NCBI RefSeq assembly: GCF_027158005.1
Contig: NZ_JAPVLQ010000001.1
Location: 789,745 to 853,744 of the forward strand
Length of the DNA stretch: 64,000 bases
Reading direction: 5' to 3'
DNA from: Rhodococcus sp. H36-A4
Lineage (GTDB): Bacteria > Actinomycetota > Actinomycetes > Mycobacteriales > Mycobacteriaceae
Shown piece by piece: positions 27,173 to 36,370 of this stretch. The stretch's first letter is position 1. Every line of letters begins with the position of its first letter. Under the pieces are notes generated by a model. The model was not told where the DNA came from. It did not search any database and was given only the letters and a program-made list of their open reading frames with translations. The position numbers and the translations under genes were made by a program.

Positions 27173-27673
27173 GTGCTGGTAACAGTGGTGTGCGGGGTGA
27201 TCATCTTCACCTTCACACCACCAGTCGTCTTCTTCCCGGTCTACGCACTGGCCTCTGCGGTCTTACTGTTCCTGGGCGCACTATGGCTCGTACTCGCCCT
27301 GATCGGGTGGTTCAAATACCACTCGCTGCGATGGACCGCATTTGCACCGGCCATCGTCATCATCACAGCCGCACTCGTCTTACTGTCCGTACCGTCGAAA
27401 GGCGCATTCGCGGTATCGAAAGGCGCACTGGAAACCGTCGCCCAGGACTGCACGAAATCCACGGACACCCGCCGAATCGGTGCATACTCGGTCCGTTCGG
27501 TCCGCCCCACCGACAGCGGATGCCTGTTCTTCATCGTGGGCGGCCTCATCGACTCGATCGGCTTGGCCTACCTACCCGACGGCGCCCCCTACCTCGGCGA
27601 ACCGCGTCACGACGGAGACATCGGATACGAAGAATACGATGGCGATTGGTATCGGTTCGTCCAGCGATTCTGA
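27173..27673 (+). CDS. Small membrane protein of unknown function
   Basis: The frame is open from within the CsoR-like gene. GTG 27173 is chosen because GGGGGT stands seven bases upstream, giving 166 residues; an ATG at 27059 lies inside the upstream coding sequence and would add only an Arg-rich tail. Three hydrophobic segments lie in the first 90 residues, followed by a soluble tail with paired Cys (QDCTKSTD and SGCLFF). I recognise no family. It follows the regulator closely on the same strand, so it may belong to the same transcript. Confidence 0.55.
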   Translation: MLVTVVCGVIIFTFTPPVVFFPVYALASAVLLFLGALWLVLALIGWFKYHSLRWTAFAPAIVIITAALVLLSVPSKGAFAVSKGALETVAQDCTKSTDTRRIGAYSVRSVRPTDSGCLFFIVGGLIDSIGLAYLPDGAPYLGEPRHDGDIGYEEYDGDWYRFVQRF

Positions 27674-27897
27674 GCCCGCAAGAGCATGTTTCTGTGTGCG
27701 GCAACAACTACTTATCGGCAACTCTGGTAATTCTAACCAGTGAATGCACTGGGGAATGGCTCGCTACTTAGCGATCGAACACCATCCACTCTTTTACGAG
27801 CCTTGAAACAGGCATATCGGTCCATTCTCAGTTTTCGCACAACCCGCATTTATTCGCTACTCTCGAGAGGAATACACACCTCGAAGGGATCTCGCAC

Positions 27898-28278
27898 GTG
27901 GCGAAGCAAGTAATCTATGAATTGGTCGACGACATCGACGGCACAGCAATCGACGAAGGCGAAGGCGAATCGATCGAGTTCTCCCTCGACGGCGTCGACT
28001 ACGTCATCGACCTTAAAACCAAGAACGCCAACGAATTCCGCAAGCGGCTCGAACTGTACGTCGGACACGCAACCCGCGTCGGCGGCCGCAAGCGCAAAGT
28101 AGCGTCAGCCGGCGTCGCCCCGAAGGCCGCATCTTCCTCAGCGCCGACAACCAAGCGTGACCCCGCTCAAACCCGTGCTATTCGCCAGTGGGCATCGGAC
28201 AGCGGCTATGAGATCAACGACCGCGGACGCATTCCCGCCGACATCGTCGAAGCATACGAAACAGCAAACGCTAGCTAG
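27898..28278 (+). CDS. lsr2: Lsr2-family nucleoid-associated protein
   Basis: The 126-residue product has the N-terminal dimerisation part (MAKQVIYELVDDIDGTAIDE) and a C-terminal DNA-binding domain with AIRQWASDSGYEINDRGRIP (about residues 97-116); RGR is the AT-hook-like minor-groove motif. Length and layout match mycobacterial Lsr2. The start is GTG 27898, preceded by CTCGAAGGGATCTCGCAC. The 224 bases upstream are visibly A+T-richer than the neighbourhood, which fits autoregulation by Lsr2, itself an xenogeneic silencer. Rhodococci often carry more than one lsr2 gene; whether this is the main copy cannot be seen. Confidence 0.92.
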   Translation: MAKQVIYELVDDIDGTAIDEGEGESIEFSLDGVDYVIDLKTKNANEFRKRLELYVGHATRVGGRKRKVASAGVAPKAASSSAPTTKRDPAQTRAIRQWASDSGYEINDRGRIPADIVEAYETANAS

Positions 28279-28286
28279 ATTCCGAC

Positions 28287-28318
28287 GCGCCTGGCCTGCC
28301 TACTGGTCAGCCAGGCGC
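28287..28318 (+). terminator. Terminator-like hairpin after lsr2
   Basis: GCGCCTGGC and GCCAGGCGC form a perfect nine-base stem around a 14-base loop just after the lsr2 stop. There is no T tract. Confidence 0.55.
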
Positions 28319-28514
28319 CTCGAATCAGCATGAGAACCACCAAAATATCCATTCCGGTAGTCGTAGTTCGCGGGAATAGATCGGCCGGGGTTCAGGGTGC
28401 TGCCCCGCCCCCCATCGCTTCAATGGTCCACTCATACGATCAGATAGCTTCAGGGCGCCATTCAAGCGATGACGGGGCGACCGCAGTTGCCCTCAGCCGT
28501 CCGCGCGAAGCAGG

Positions 28515-29375
28515 TCAGCTCTTCGGGTACTTGTACAGGCCCTCTCCGGTAGAGATGCCCAGCTTTCCCTTGTCGATGTAGTTCTCCTTCAGGAAAGCAG
28601 CCAACCGCTGCTGGTCTTCGTTGCCCTGAGAGGCGATGTTGTACGGCGTAGTGAGTCCGATGATGTCGTAGATCTGGCATGGCCCGAGTGGAGCGCCGGT
28701 GGCGATGCGCCACGTCTTGTCGATCATCTCCGGGTCGGCGATTCCGTCGACGAGGAGGAGTCCAGCTGCGTCGAGGAACGGTACGAGGAGTGAGTTGAGT
28801 ACGTAGCCGGGCTGTTCCTTCTTCAACTCGATCGGGATCATACCGATTGCGGATGCGAAGTCGACGACTGTCCGATACACAGCGGGGTCGGTCTTGGACG
28901 TGCCCATCACCTCGGCGGTGTTACGGACCCAGATCTGGTTGGCGAAGTGCAGGGCGAGGAACTTCTCCGGACGGCCGGTGGAGTCCATGAAGTCGCTGGG
29001 AAGCAGCGTCGAAGAGTTCGTCGCGAAAATCGTGTGCGCGGGGGCGAAACCGCCGATCTTGGTGTAAGTATCGCGCTTGATGTCGAGATTCTCGGGAACA
29101 GCCTCGATGACCAGGTCCGCAGCCTGTACAGCTTCCTTCAGGTTCGACGACAGAGTGATCCGCTCGAGCGCGGCCTCAGCCTTTCCGTCGGCCGCACCTT
29201 CGACTTGCTGCGTGTAAACCTTCACCAGCTTGCCGAACTGAACCTTCGCCTTGTCCAGCGCCGCATCGTCGATGTCGTATGCGACGACCGAAAATCCATG
29301 GTACGCAGTCTGGTACGCGATCTGAGATCCGAGAACACCTGTCCCCAATACCGTCACGTTGGTGATGTCAGTCAT
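28515..29375 (-). CDS. 3-hydroxyacyl-CoA dehydrogenase (3-hydroxybutyryl-CoA type)
   Basis: The start is ATG 29375 (MTDITNVTVLGTGVL), with AGGAGA upstream; a longer frame to 29399 lacks such a site. The product is 286 residues. The NAD-binding motif is LGTGVLGSQIAYQ (about residues 9-21), then a conserved DLVIEAVPENLDIK and ATNSSTLLPS near residue 115, and the C-terminal helical dimerisation part. It oxidises 3-hydroxyacyl-CoA in beta-oxidation, or reduces acetoacetyl-CoA. It has no obvious operon partner, and faces a 470-base gap. Confidence 0.9.
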   Translation of the reverse strand: MTDITNVTVLGTGVLGSQIAYQTAYHGFSVVAYDIDDAALDKAKVQFGKLVKVYTQQVEGAADGKAEAALERITLSSNLKEAVQAADLVIEAVPENLDIKRDTYTKIGGFAPAHTIFATNSSTLLPSDFMDSTGRPEKFLALHFANQIWVRNTAEVMGTSKTDPAVYRTVVDFASAIGMIPIELKKEQPGYVLNSLLVPFLDAAGLLLVDGIADPEMIDKTWRIATGAPLGPCQIYDIIGLTTPYNIASQGNEDQQRLAAFLKENYIDKGKLGISTGEGLYKYPKS

Positions 29376-29847
29376 CTGATGGTCTCCTCTGCAGTTCATT
29401 CGTCATCGTTCACCGAAGCGAGGTCAAAGATTCTTCGCCGGAGAGGGTTGGCATACGCGCTAGCTCTCCTGCGAAGTTCGGCCACCTCTCAACCTACGCC
29501 AGATTGTCGATTCGAGGCCGAGCATCGGAAGTTCGAAAGATCTGGGACGGATGCGAGTGTCGGCGAAACTCTTTGTCCATCAACGTACTAACAACGATAG
29601 CGAGATTCGGTTCATTCCGATGTGAGGGCATGACCGGTGACACACACGGACCGAGCGCATTCCCCGGTCCGAATATTTCGCCACCCGTGTGCACTATTTC
29701 GGTTCCGCTGCAGGTGAAGCAAGGGTCGAATGAAATCCTTCGTCACGTTGATCGTCCGCCTCACGAAGTAAAGAAGCCCATGAGCAAGAACACATTTCGA
29801 TCATATGAAAGTGACGCCGTTACCCTATTGCTGCCCAGCGCAATTCG
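29376..29847. other. Intergenic stretch without a convincing gene
   Basis: Only short frames with poor codon use are present. The right half holds the region just upstream of the hydrolase remnant, which suggests that this stretch may be decayed sequence. I see no strong hairpin or operator. Confidence 0.35.
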
Positions 29848-30042
29848 ATGATCAAGCGCGAGCTACCTGTCTTCACGGCTCGCCCGCACCGCGCATTCAG
29901 CTCAGGGTTCTATCCGTGCGCGGACTTCGATTACGAGCTTCGCGGCATGCTGGGAGCAGCCGCGTACGGCGCCGCCGATGTCGGTGAGGTCCTCACCACG
30001 ATCGACGCAGTCGCAGGCAAGGACCACTGGTTTCGCGCCTGA
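29848..30042 (+). pseudogene. Truncated alpha/beta-hydrolase N-terminal fragment
   Basis: The 64-residue frame reads MIKRELPVFTARP, then FDYELRGMLGAAAYGAADVG and VLTTIDAVAGKDHWFRA before a stop. That pattern matches the helical N-terminus of a family of actinobacterial alpha/beta hydrolases (dipeptidyl-aminopeptidase or pseudooxynicotine-hydrolase-like), which normally continue for 300 or more residues. No continuation with the GxSxG nucleophile is found in any downstream frame before the gene at 30095. It is most likely the relic of a deleted gene; a genuine small protein is less likely. Confidence 0.5.
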
Positions 30043-30094
30043 CACGACATTGCCTCTCGCACTGAGGTGTGGGACGTCGCGGCCGTGCACACAG

Positions 30095-30826
30095 TCATGC
30101 AGTGCGGATGACGGCGGTATAGATTCCCACCGCCAATGCTGCGATCGCTGCAGTCCATCCGACGCTGGCATCGATGAGGTCGCCAGCGAGCCGGCCCTGT
30201 GCAATCCACATCAATCCCCAGACGATCCCGATTGCCGGTGCGACCGCGCCCGAAGAGTACGTGGCCAACCCGACTGCCACCAGGGCTGCAACGACCAGGA
30301 CGGCGCAGGCCCACAATGTCGCTCCGCCGGTGACGCCGAGGTCGACGAGCCAGGCCGTGATATTCGCGATGGTCGCCACGCACACCCAGCCGAGGTAGAG
30401 GCCCATCGTTCCGTCCGTGATCACCGCGTCCAGCCGGTTCTCGGGGCGCTGCTGTTGGAGGAGGACGAACACGCGGGCGAGGACCGCGAGCAGCGCTGCG
30501 ATGACGAACACGCTCAGCCACAGCAATCCCACCTGAATGGTCAGGATCCATGCGGCGTTGAGCAGCATGGACACCGCAATCGGCAGTCGGAGGGGAAGGT
30601 GGCGCTCACTTCGTCCGGGCAGTGCCTGCCACACCGCGTATGCGAAGAATCCGAAGTAGATGACCGTCCAGATCGAAAATGCACTCCCGGCGGGCGCGAC
30701 GAGCGTCGACGTGGCGCTCAGTGCACCGCCGGCGGCCTCCGCGATGGGAGTGCCGACCCACGCACCGGAGCCGATGAACGAGCCGATGACCGCCGCAATG
30801 GCGCTGACTATTACCCCGACCTTCAT
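30095..30826 (-). CDS. TspO/tryptophan-rich-sensory-type membrane protein
   Basis: From ATG 30826 (MKVGVIVSAIAAVIG) the product is 243 residues with about seven hydrophobic helices. The segment SAFSIWTVIYFGFFAYAVWQ resembles the WxxxY-type TspO/MBR motif, although the protein is longer than TspO (about 160 residues); a longer group of tryptophan-rich sensory-like proteins fits better. A frame to 30883 would add a 19-residue polar N-terminus without a ribosome site. The gene is on the same strand as, and follows, the dehydratase gene. The ligand is unknown. Confidence 0.65.
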   Translation of the reverse strand: MKVGVIVSAIAAVIGSFIGSGAWVGTPIAEAAGGALSATSTLVAPAGSAFSIWTVIYFGFFAYAVWQALPGRSERHLPLRLPIAVSMLLNAAWILTIQVGLLWLSVFVIAALLAVLARVFVLLQQQRPENRLDAVITDGTMGLYLGWVCVATIANITAWLVDLGVTGGATLWACAVLVVAALVAVGLATYSSGAVAPAIGIVWGLMWIAQGRLAGDLIDASVGWTAAIAALAVGIYTAVIRTA

Positions 30827-30900
30827 AACGGGTAGATGCCCGGATCGACCGTTCACAAACGAGAGGGTGGCCCGGAGCGACATTTCTGCTGGTGATGACG

Positions 30901-30941
30901 CTTGCGCGGTCGGGGAGGTACCGCCCGGCCGCGCAAGTTTT
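30901..30941. terminator. Terminator-like hairpin between dehydratase and TspO-like genes
   Basis: CTTGCGCGG and CCGCGCAAG form nine-base perfect arms, with TTTT following on the plus strand. On the minus strand, the direction of both flanking genes, the T tract is absent, so it may attenuate rather than end the dehydratase transcript. Confidence 0.5.
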
Positions 30942-30945
30942 CACA

Positions 30946-31995
30946 TCACGCCAGTTGAACGGTGGCCGTCGCCCGGTGCCCGAAGATGCGCTTGCCCTCG
31001 AAGGTTGCGCCCAGCGAGATCACTGCTGTTCGACTGTCCGCGTCGAGCGATTTGATCTTGCCCGTGAACAGGATTTCGGCGGCGCGATGTGGATCGACGG
31101 GAATCGGCGCGGTGAAGCGGACCGTGTAATCCTTGACTGCGCCCGGATCGCCCAACCATGACGTGATGTAGCCGCCACCGAGCCCCATCGTCAACATCCC
31201 ATGTGCCAGAACATTTTTCAGGTCGACGAGCTTGGCGAACCCATCGCTCCAGTGGATCGGGTTGGCATCTCCCGCGACACCCGCGTAGTTCACGAGATCG
31301 CCACGAGTGAGGCGAAAGACCTTTTCCGGCAACGCATCTCCGACGGTGACGTCCTCGAACTTCACCGAAGGTGCAGAGCGATGGTCGACCAGCGCGAGCG
31401 GTGGATGCTCCACCTGCTCCTCTTCCTCATGCGTGGTGGCGTTTTCGCGAGCAGTCGACGGCGTAGCGCCGTGCATCACCAGATTTTCCGCTGCCTCGAC
31501 GATTCCTGAGTCGATATCTCCGTCGCGGCCGATCAGTAGCGTCGTGTACGTGGTCTGTACCAGCTCGTTGCGCTGATTGGACACGATGTTCTTGGTGACC
31601 ATCATGTCTTTGCCCATGACCTCCTTGTAGGAGTCGAGGGAGACGTCGCAGTACAGCTGATCGCCCGCGACGATCGGCTGGTGGAATTCGAGGACCTGAT
31701 CGGTTTGCAGCATCTGCCCCAGGTCGAATCCGACCGCGATCTTCTCGAGCAACCGACGCTGCGCAAGGGTGCCGACCAGGGAGATGAAGGTCAGTGGCGC
31801 CGCCAACCCGCTGTAGCCGAGAGCTTTGGCTGCGTCGGAGTCCCAGTGCACCTGGTTGAAATCCTGAACTGCGCGAGCGTACTCACGAACCTTCTCGCGT
31901 CCGACCTCGTAGAAGTCGTTCGTCCGGTAGTGCAGGCCCACCATTGCACGGACGTGCTCCGCTGGATCGAAATTCTCAGAAGTTTTTCCAGTCAT
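30946..31995 (-). CDS. Fused HadA/HadB-type (3R)-hydroxyacyl-ACP/CoA dehydratase
   Basis: The 349-residue product (from ATG 31995, MTGKTSENFDPAEH) contains two hot-dog folds. The N-terminal half resembles HadA (YRTNDFYEVGREKVREYARA). The C-terminal half resembles HadB/MaoC, with the hydratase motif YAGVAGDANPIHW (Asp and His near residues 260 and 265) and HGMLTMGLGGGYITSW. Such fused proteins dehydrate 3-hydroxyacyl chains in fatty-acid or mycolate metabolism. Only the second half has the full catalytic motif, as expected when the first half is structural. An ATG at 32007 is an alternative start. Confidence 0.82.
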   Translation of the reverse strand: MTGKTSENFDPAEHVRAMVGLHYRTNDFYEVGREKVREYARAVQDFNQVHWDSDAAKALGYSGLAAPLTFISLVGTLAQRRLLEKIAVGFDLGQMLQTDQVLEFHQPIVAGDQLYCDVSLDSYKEVMGKDMMVTKNIVSNQRNELVQTTYTTLLIGRDGDIDSGIVEAAENLVMHGATPSTARENATTHEEEEQVEHPPLALVDHRSAPSVKFEDVTVGDALPEKVFRLTRGDLVNYAGVAGDANPIHWSDGFAKLVDLKNVLAHGMLTMGLGGGYITSWLGDPGAVKDYTVRFTAPIPVDPHRAAEILFTGKIKSLDADSRTAVISLGATFEGKRIFGHRATATVQLA

Positions 31996-32068
31996 TTCTC
32001 GCAACATACCGGGCCGAGCGCCGCTAGTACACGTAGGACCGTGTCCTTGTGGCAGTTCACAGCCGGCT

Positions 32069-33025
32069 TCAGGCAGTGCGATGCCGGGGGACGACGTCGT
32101 ATCTGTCCGGTTCGAACGGCGTGACCGGGGGGATCCGCGTCACTGCCGTCAGTGGACGTCGAGAGCGTGCCCGCGATGCGTCGGCGGCCAGCAACGCCGC
32201 CCCGTGTGCGGTCAGCGATTCGGGCTTATCGGGCACGAGTACCGGCAAGCGCAGGTCACGCCTGAAGACGCGGCGAAGCGAGGGGATATGCGCGCAACCA
32301 CCGACCATGACCAGTGCGTTGACCGATTTCGGTGCGTCGACGATGGCACTGGCGGTCCAGTCCTCGATCGATCTGACCGAGCGGTCGACGATGTCATCGA
32401 AAGAGCTGCGCCACAATCGAACCGGACCGCCGACGAACGGTCCGGTCACCTCCGCCACGCGCAGGCTCGACAACTGCTCGCGAGCGAACCGAATGGCGAC
32501 GCCGAGACGGTCCAGTGCCGAGGCGGACACCAGTTCGTCGGCACCGTAGGTGGCGAGTAGATAGTTGCGCACTGCCTCGTCGCACACCGATCCACCGAAT
32601 CGAGTTGTGCGCTCCGAGCTGAAAACTTGACCGGTGGCAGGATCGGCGATCGACACGGTGGTCCCCGAAGCACCGACGTCGCAGAGTGCGACCGTGCGCA
32701 GGCCCTCGAGTTGTCCGCTGCCGCGCAGGAACCTCAGCTGAGCGCCGAGTTCGGAGACGACCATGAACCGATCTGCCTTGTGCATCGAGTACGCCGAGGT
32801 CAGGGGCCTGCTCGCTGGATCGTCCGGGACCGCGAGTACGGTATCCGCGGCGTCCACATCCTGCACCTTCGCCATGGAGTCCAACAGGCCGAGAGCAGCG
32901 GCGACGTGCTCGGACGCCTCGAACAACCTCGCAACGTTGACCGAGCGCACCGAATCGTCCGCTGTATCGAGAGCTGTAGCCCGGGCTGCCGACGAACCCA
33001 CTGACACCCCAAGCACCGTTTTCAT
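32069..33025 (-). CDS. Hsp70/actin-fold ATPase-like protein
   Basis: The start is ATG 33025 (MKTVLGVSVGSSAARATALD), and the frame above it is antisense sequence. The 318-residue product has an Hsp70/FGGY-type phosphate loop in LGVSVGSSAAR, a second in VALCDVGASGTTVSI (about residues 115-130) and adenosine-site residues in LVMVGGCAHIPSLRRVFR (about residues 255-275). It lacks the substrate-binding part of DnaK, so it is a stand-alone ATPase-like domain. It follows a Pro/Thr-rich partner on the same strand. M. tuberculosis Rv0312 combines similar Hsp70-like and Pro/Thr-rich parts, as I recall. Confidence 0.8.
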   Translation of the reverse strand: MKTVLGVSVGSSAARATALDTADDSVRSVNVARLFEASEHVAAALGLLDSMAKVQDVDAADTVLAVPDDPASRPLTSAYSMHKADRFMVVSELGAQLRFLRGSGQLEGLRTVALCDVGASGTTVSIADPATGQVFSSERTTRFGGSVCDEAVRNYLLATYGADELVSASALDRLGVAIRFAREQLSSLRVAEVTGPFVGGPVRLWRSSFDDIVDRSVRSIEDWTASAIVDAPKSVNALVMVGGCAHIPSLRRVFRRDLRLPVLVPDKPESLTAHGAALLAADASRARSRRPLTAVTRIPPVTPFEPDRYDVVPRHRTA

Positions 33026-33143
33026 GGCTTCCTCGACTCCACTATGACCGAACAGATGTAGAGACCATAGCTGTGAAATCAGTCCGTGGGTAGGCTTCGA
33101 TACCTTCGAAGATTCTTGAAGTATGTTTCGGGCGACCTCGCTG

Positions 33144-34055
33144 CTACTCCGGAGTCGTCTCGGGCTCTTCCGTCGTCGTCGATGTGGGCGCGTCCGTGGT
33201 GGTCGTGGGCTCCGGGGTGGGCTCGACCGACGTCTCCACCGGCGGCTGTTCAACGTCCGTGGGTTCGATGCCACCCCCGGGCGACGTCGGCGTGATCGTC
33301 GACGTCGTCGTAGGCGCGAGAGTAGGGGCGATCGTTGCGGCAGGCGGAAGCTTCGGTTGCGGGCGCTCGGCCCCTGCGGCCGAGGGTCGTGACACACCGA
33401 CGGGCGGGACGAATTCGGGCCTGACATCGGAATTCACCACGGGATCCGGGTCTTCCAACGGCACCGCCGCCGGAGGAACCGAATCATCTGCCGCCGGAAT
33501 CGACGTCGCGTACGGCGTATCGACCGAGTCTGCGGGGACGACCGTTCTGGTGTCCACCGCAGGATCCACCGTCATCGCCAACGCGCTGACTCCCCCGAGC
33601 GCCGCCAACACGAAGGCTCCGACCGCAGCGACCTGCCAGATCCCGCGACGAGGACCGAACGACGACACGGTGCGCCCGGCCGGACTCACCGGATCCACTA
33701 CGCCGACCAGCAGTGCTGCAGCGACATCGAGTGGTAGCCCGTCGGCGAGGTGGGAATCGAAGATGTCGACGACGATCAACGGTTGCGCCTCGGACGCAGC
33801 GACCGCGTCGATGACGATCTGGCACTGCATCGCGTTCTCGCAGACGATGGCAGCACCGGAGACCGTGAGACCGCTCTGCAGGGCTTGAATCCTGGTCGAC
33901 CCCAGTGCTGTGGCAACGGCCTGACCAATACCGTCGGGCACCGCTTCCACCGACACGACGCGGGTAGCTACCGGGCCGAGCTCAGGTAGATCTGCGTCGA
34001 CCAGGGAAGCCGTCACTTCGAAGGTACTGACATGCACGCCGAGAGCGATACGCAT
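33144..34055 (-). CDS. Membrane-anchored Pro/Thr-rich protein with actin-like N-terminus
   Basis: The start is ATG 34055 (MRIALGVHVSTFEVTASLV), with GGGGGGAAG seven bases upstream. The product is 303 residues. The first half reads like the start of an Hsp70/actin fold (LGVHVSTFEV; ALQSGLTVSGAAIV), one hydrophobic helix lies near residue 165 (IWQVAAVGAFVLAALGGVSA), and residues 190-303 are Pro/Thr/Glu-rich and presumably extracytoplasmic. It precedes the ATPase-like gene by 118 bases on the same strand. The two together correspond to one M. tuberculosis gene (Rv0312), by recollection, as if split. Confidence 0.7.
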   Translation of the reverse strand: MRIALGVHVSTFEVTASLVDADLPELGPVATRVVSVEAVPDGIGQAVATALGSTRIQALQSGLTVSGAAIVCENAMQCQIVIDAVAASEAQPLIVVDIFDSHLADGLPLDVAAALLVGVVDPVSPAGRTVSSFGPRRGIWQVAAVGAFVLAALGGVSALAMTVDPAVDTRTVVPADSVDTPYATSIPAADDSVPPAAVPLEDPDPVVNSDVRPEFVPPVGVSRPSAAGAERPQPKLPPAATIAPTLAPTTTSTITPTSPGGGIEPTDVEQPPVETSVEPTPEPTTTTDAPTSTTTEEPETTPE

Positions 34056-34154
34056 GACGGACTTCCCCCCCTTCCCGTTTACGCCGAAAATTTCTATTAC
34101 TCGAAAGGTTTTGTCGCTAAGAATACAGTCGCCTTCCGGTTTTTCGTTAGTCAT

Positions 34155-35603
34155 TCACACGTTCAATTTCGACACTTCGGCCCGAGCAGCCTCGGCCGCC
34201 GCGATCTCCTGGGCATAGAGCACACCGAAGGTGAAGCCGTTCTCCCCCGGTGTCACCCCCGCCTTCCGTCCGAGGTCGACCAGCTTCTGTGCAGCGACGA
34301 CGGCGTCCTGATGCTCGCCGAGCACTTCCTGGACCGCTTTGTATCGCTCGATCCGAGCCGTCGCTTCCTTCTTCCCGACGATCGAAACGATCGACTCGGC
34401 GGCATACCTGGCACGTTTCCCTGCCTTGCGGGCCCGGTGCAGTTCCGCGTCGTCGCCCCCGGTTACTGCTGCCGCGACGCGCCTACGGACCTTACGGCCG
34501 GCCTTGCGCGCAAGTCGATCGAGTTCATCGGCGTCGACGTCCTCGGCCCCGGCTGCTGCCGGGAATGCGCGCGAGAGGTTACCGAGACTCGTCAGCAGGG
34601 CCCGGTAACGACCTCCGTCCAGCTCCGTCGCAATGATGCCTCGGTGTCGAATCTGTTCGGCCAACAGATCGCTCTCGATGCGCGCGGCAACCGGGCCGAG
34701 CACCAGCTTCGGCGGCAGGTTGTGCACCGCGTCGGACAAGCGGGCACGCAGTACCTGCCTATCCCTGACCTCACCGAGAAGTCCTGCATACCAGGCCAAC
34801 TCGGAATCCATAACCGAAGCCACATCCTCGTCGAACAGGGCACCGAACACACGCAGTGTGCTCCGGTAGCGTCGGATCGCAACGCGCGTGGAATGGATCG
34901 GGTCGAGTCCCCGACGCAGGTACACATCGCCTGCGAAGATGGCCTGCGCCTGCTCGTCGAGGTATGCCGCCAGGACCCCGAGCTCCGGCATCTGAGTCTT
35001 CTCCAAGTTCACAGCCAACGCACGATGCAGCTTCGACGGGTGCGCACCGCGCTGAGCTCCGGCGGCGAGCAGCGCCTTACCGAAACGCTTCAGCGTCTCT
35101 TCCGACCCCGCCGCACCCAACTCGACTTCCAGCTCGCGCCATCGGTGGTCGGGGACACCTTCTGCTTGGACGTCGACCGAATCGTCGGCGAGTTCGGCTA
35201 GCACGGATCCGTCCGAGGCAGTGAACACATGCCGTCGACGCTTCGAGGTCAGGGTGGCAACGGGGACCAACGGTTTCCCCAAGGCGACGCCTGCGAGCAC
35301 GCTCGCGAGCTCTTCCGGGACCTGCGCGTCTTCACCGGTACCGAGCGGCAGCCGGATCTCGGTGCGTGCCTTGTCAGCGGGGACTTTCACGTGCCAGCCC
35401 GTGTCGGTGTCTCCGCGCCGCCGTCGCAACGTGATCCCGCGCCGGAGCAGATCGAGATCGGGCGTGTCGAAGTAGCTACTGATCAGCTCCACCTCCGATA
35501 CGTCGATCGCTCCGCCCTTCGGAATCAGTTCGGTGAGCGAGGGAAGTACGAAGTCCGAGGTCGCGTCGTATTTGTCCTCGCGCTCGGTCTGTATCGAAGC
35601 CAT
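34155..35603 (-). CDS. CYTH-CHAD domain protein (polyphosphate/triphosphatase related)
   Basis: From ATG 35603 (MASIQTEREDKYDAT) the product is 482 residues. The N-terminal CYTH domain has the ExExK motif as EREDK (residues 7-11) and continues with SSYFDTPDLDLLRRGITLRRR. The C-terminal CHAD domain is helical and His-rich, with HSTRVAIRRYRSTLRVF and LHRARKAGKRARYAAESI. CYTH domains hydrolyse triphosphates, and CHAD domains bind polyphosphate. It is convergent with nothing and sits between the Pro/Thr-rich protein and dcd on the minus strand, probably in one transcript. Confidence 0.9.
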   Translation of the reverse strand: MASIQTEREDKYDATSDFVLPSLTELIPKGGAIDVSEVELISSYFDTPDLDLLRRGITLRRRRGDTDTGWHVKVPADKARTEIRLPLGTGEDAQVPEELASVLAGVALGKPLVPVATLTSKRRRHVFTASDGSVLAELADDSVDVQAEGVPDHRWRELEVELGAAGSEETLKRFGKALLAAGAQRGAHPSKLHRALAVNLEKTQMPELGVLAAYLDEQAQAIFAGDVYLRRGLDPIHSTRVAIRRYRSTLRVFGALFDEDVASVMDSELAWYAGLLGEVRDRQVLRARLSDAVHNLPPKLVLGPVAARIESDLLAEQIRHRGIIATELDGGRYRALLTSLGNLSRAFPAAAGAEDVDADELDRLARKAGRKVRRRVAAAVTGGDDAELHRARKAGKRARYAAESIVSIVGKKEATARIERYKAVQEVLGEHQDAVVAAQKLVDLGRKAGVTPGENGFTFGVLYAQEIAAAEAARAEVSKLNV

Positions 35604-35630
35604 GTCCGCCAGTGTGCCGGACACGTCGGA

Positions 35631-36209
35631 TCAGTCGACCGGTGACTGGACGAAGTTCAGATACGCCTTCGACGGTGTCGGGCCTCGTTGCCCCTGGTAC
35701 TTCGAACCGGTCGTTGCGCTGCCGTACGGATGCTCGGCCGGGCTGGACAACCGGAACAAACACAGCTGGCCGATTTTCATGCCGGGCCAAAGCGTGATCG
35801 GGAGGTTCGCCACGTTGGACAGCTCGAGGGTGATGTGGCCGCTGAAACCCGGGTCGATGAATCCGGCCGTCGAGTGCGTCAGCAAGCCGAGGCGACCGAG
35901 CGAGCTCTTGCCTTCGAGTCGCCCCGCCAGGTAGTCGGGAAAGGTCGTCAGCTCGAGCGTCGAGCCGAGCACGAATTCTCCGGGATGCAATACGAACGGC
36001 TCACCCTCGGCGGGTTCGACCAACGTGGTCAGCTCGTCCTGCTGTTTCGACGGATCGATATGGGTGTATCGAGTGTTGTTGAACACGCGGAAGAGCTTGT
36101 CGAGACGTACATCGACACTCGACGGCTGGACCATCGAGTCGTCGAACGGCTCGATCCCCAAGTTGCCGGTGGACACTTCGGTACGGATATCGCGGTCGGA
36201 GAGCAGCAC
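35631..36209 (-). CDS. dcd: dCTP deaminase
   Basis: The start is GTG 36209 ([18 protein letters not shown]), because homologues begin MLLSDRDI; the longer frame to 36266 has no homologue pattern. The 192-residue product carries the full family pattern: [16 protein letters not shown], the [20 protein letters not shown] active-site stretch (Ser, Arg and Glu region, about residues 110-130) and the C-terminal [15 protein letters not shown]. tuberculosis Dcd is bifunctional for dCTP and dUTP; whether this one is cannot be told by eye. It supplies dUMP for thymidylate synthesis. Confidence 0.95.
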   Translation of the reverse strand: MLLSDRDIRTEVSTGNLGIEPFDDSMVQPSSVDVRLDKLFRVFNNTRYTHIDPSKQQDELTTLVEPAEGEPFVLHPGEFVLGSTLELTTFPDYLAGRLEGKSSLGRLGLLTHSTAGFIDPGFSGHITLELSNVANLPITLWPGMKIGQLCLFRLSSPAEHPYGSATTGSKYQGQRGPTPSKAYLNFVQSPVD

Positions 36210-36370
36210 ACCCCGCAGGCTATCGCGGCCACCGCCGGGGTTCGGCGGTGGCCGTACGTCGAGCACCCCGCTTTGCGCTCTTTATCTTGCCGAACAACGG
36301 TAGTTACCCCCGATAATGAGCAAGATCAACTTCAGATGGGTTCAAACAAGACTTCGACACAAGGATGCGG

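Noticed and set aside
28330..28581. 83-codon frame after lsr2
   Set aside because: No ribosome site, and it runs into the antisense of the hydroxyacyl-CoA dehydrogenase gene.
34032..35201. 389-codon plus-strand frame
   Set aside because: Antisense to the CYTH-CHAD gene, with no domain or ribosome site.
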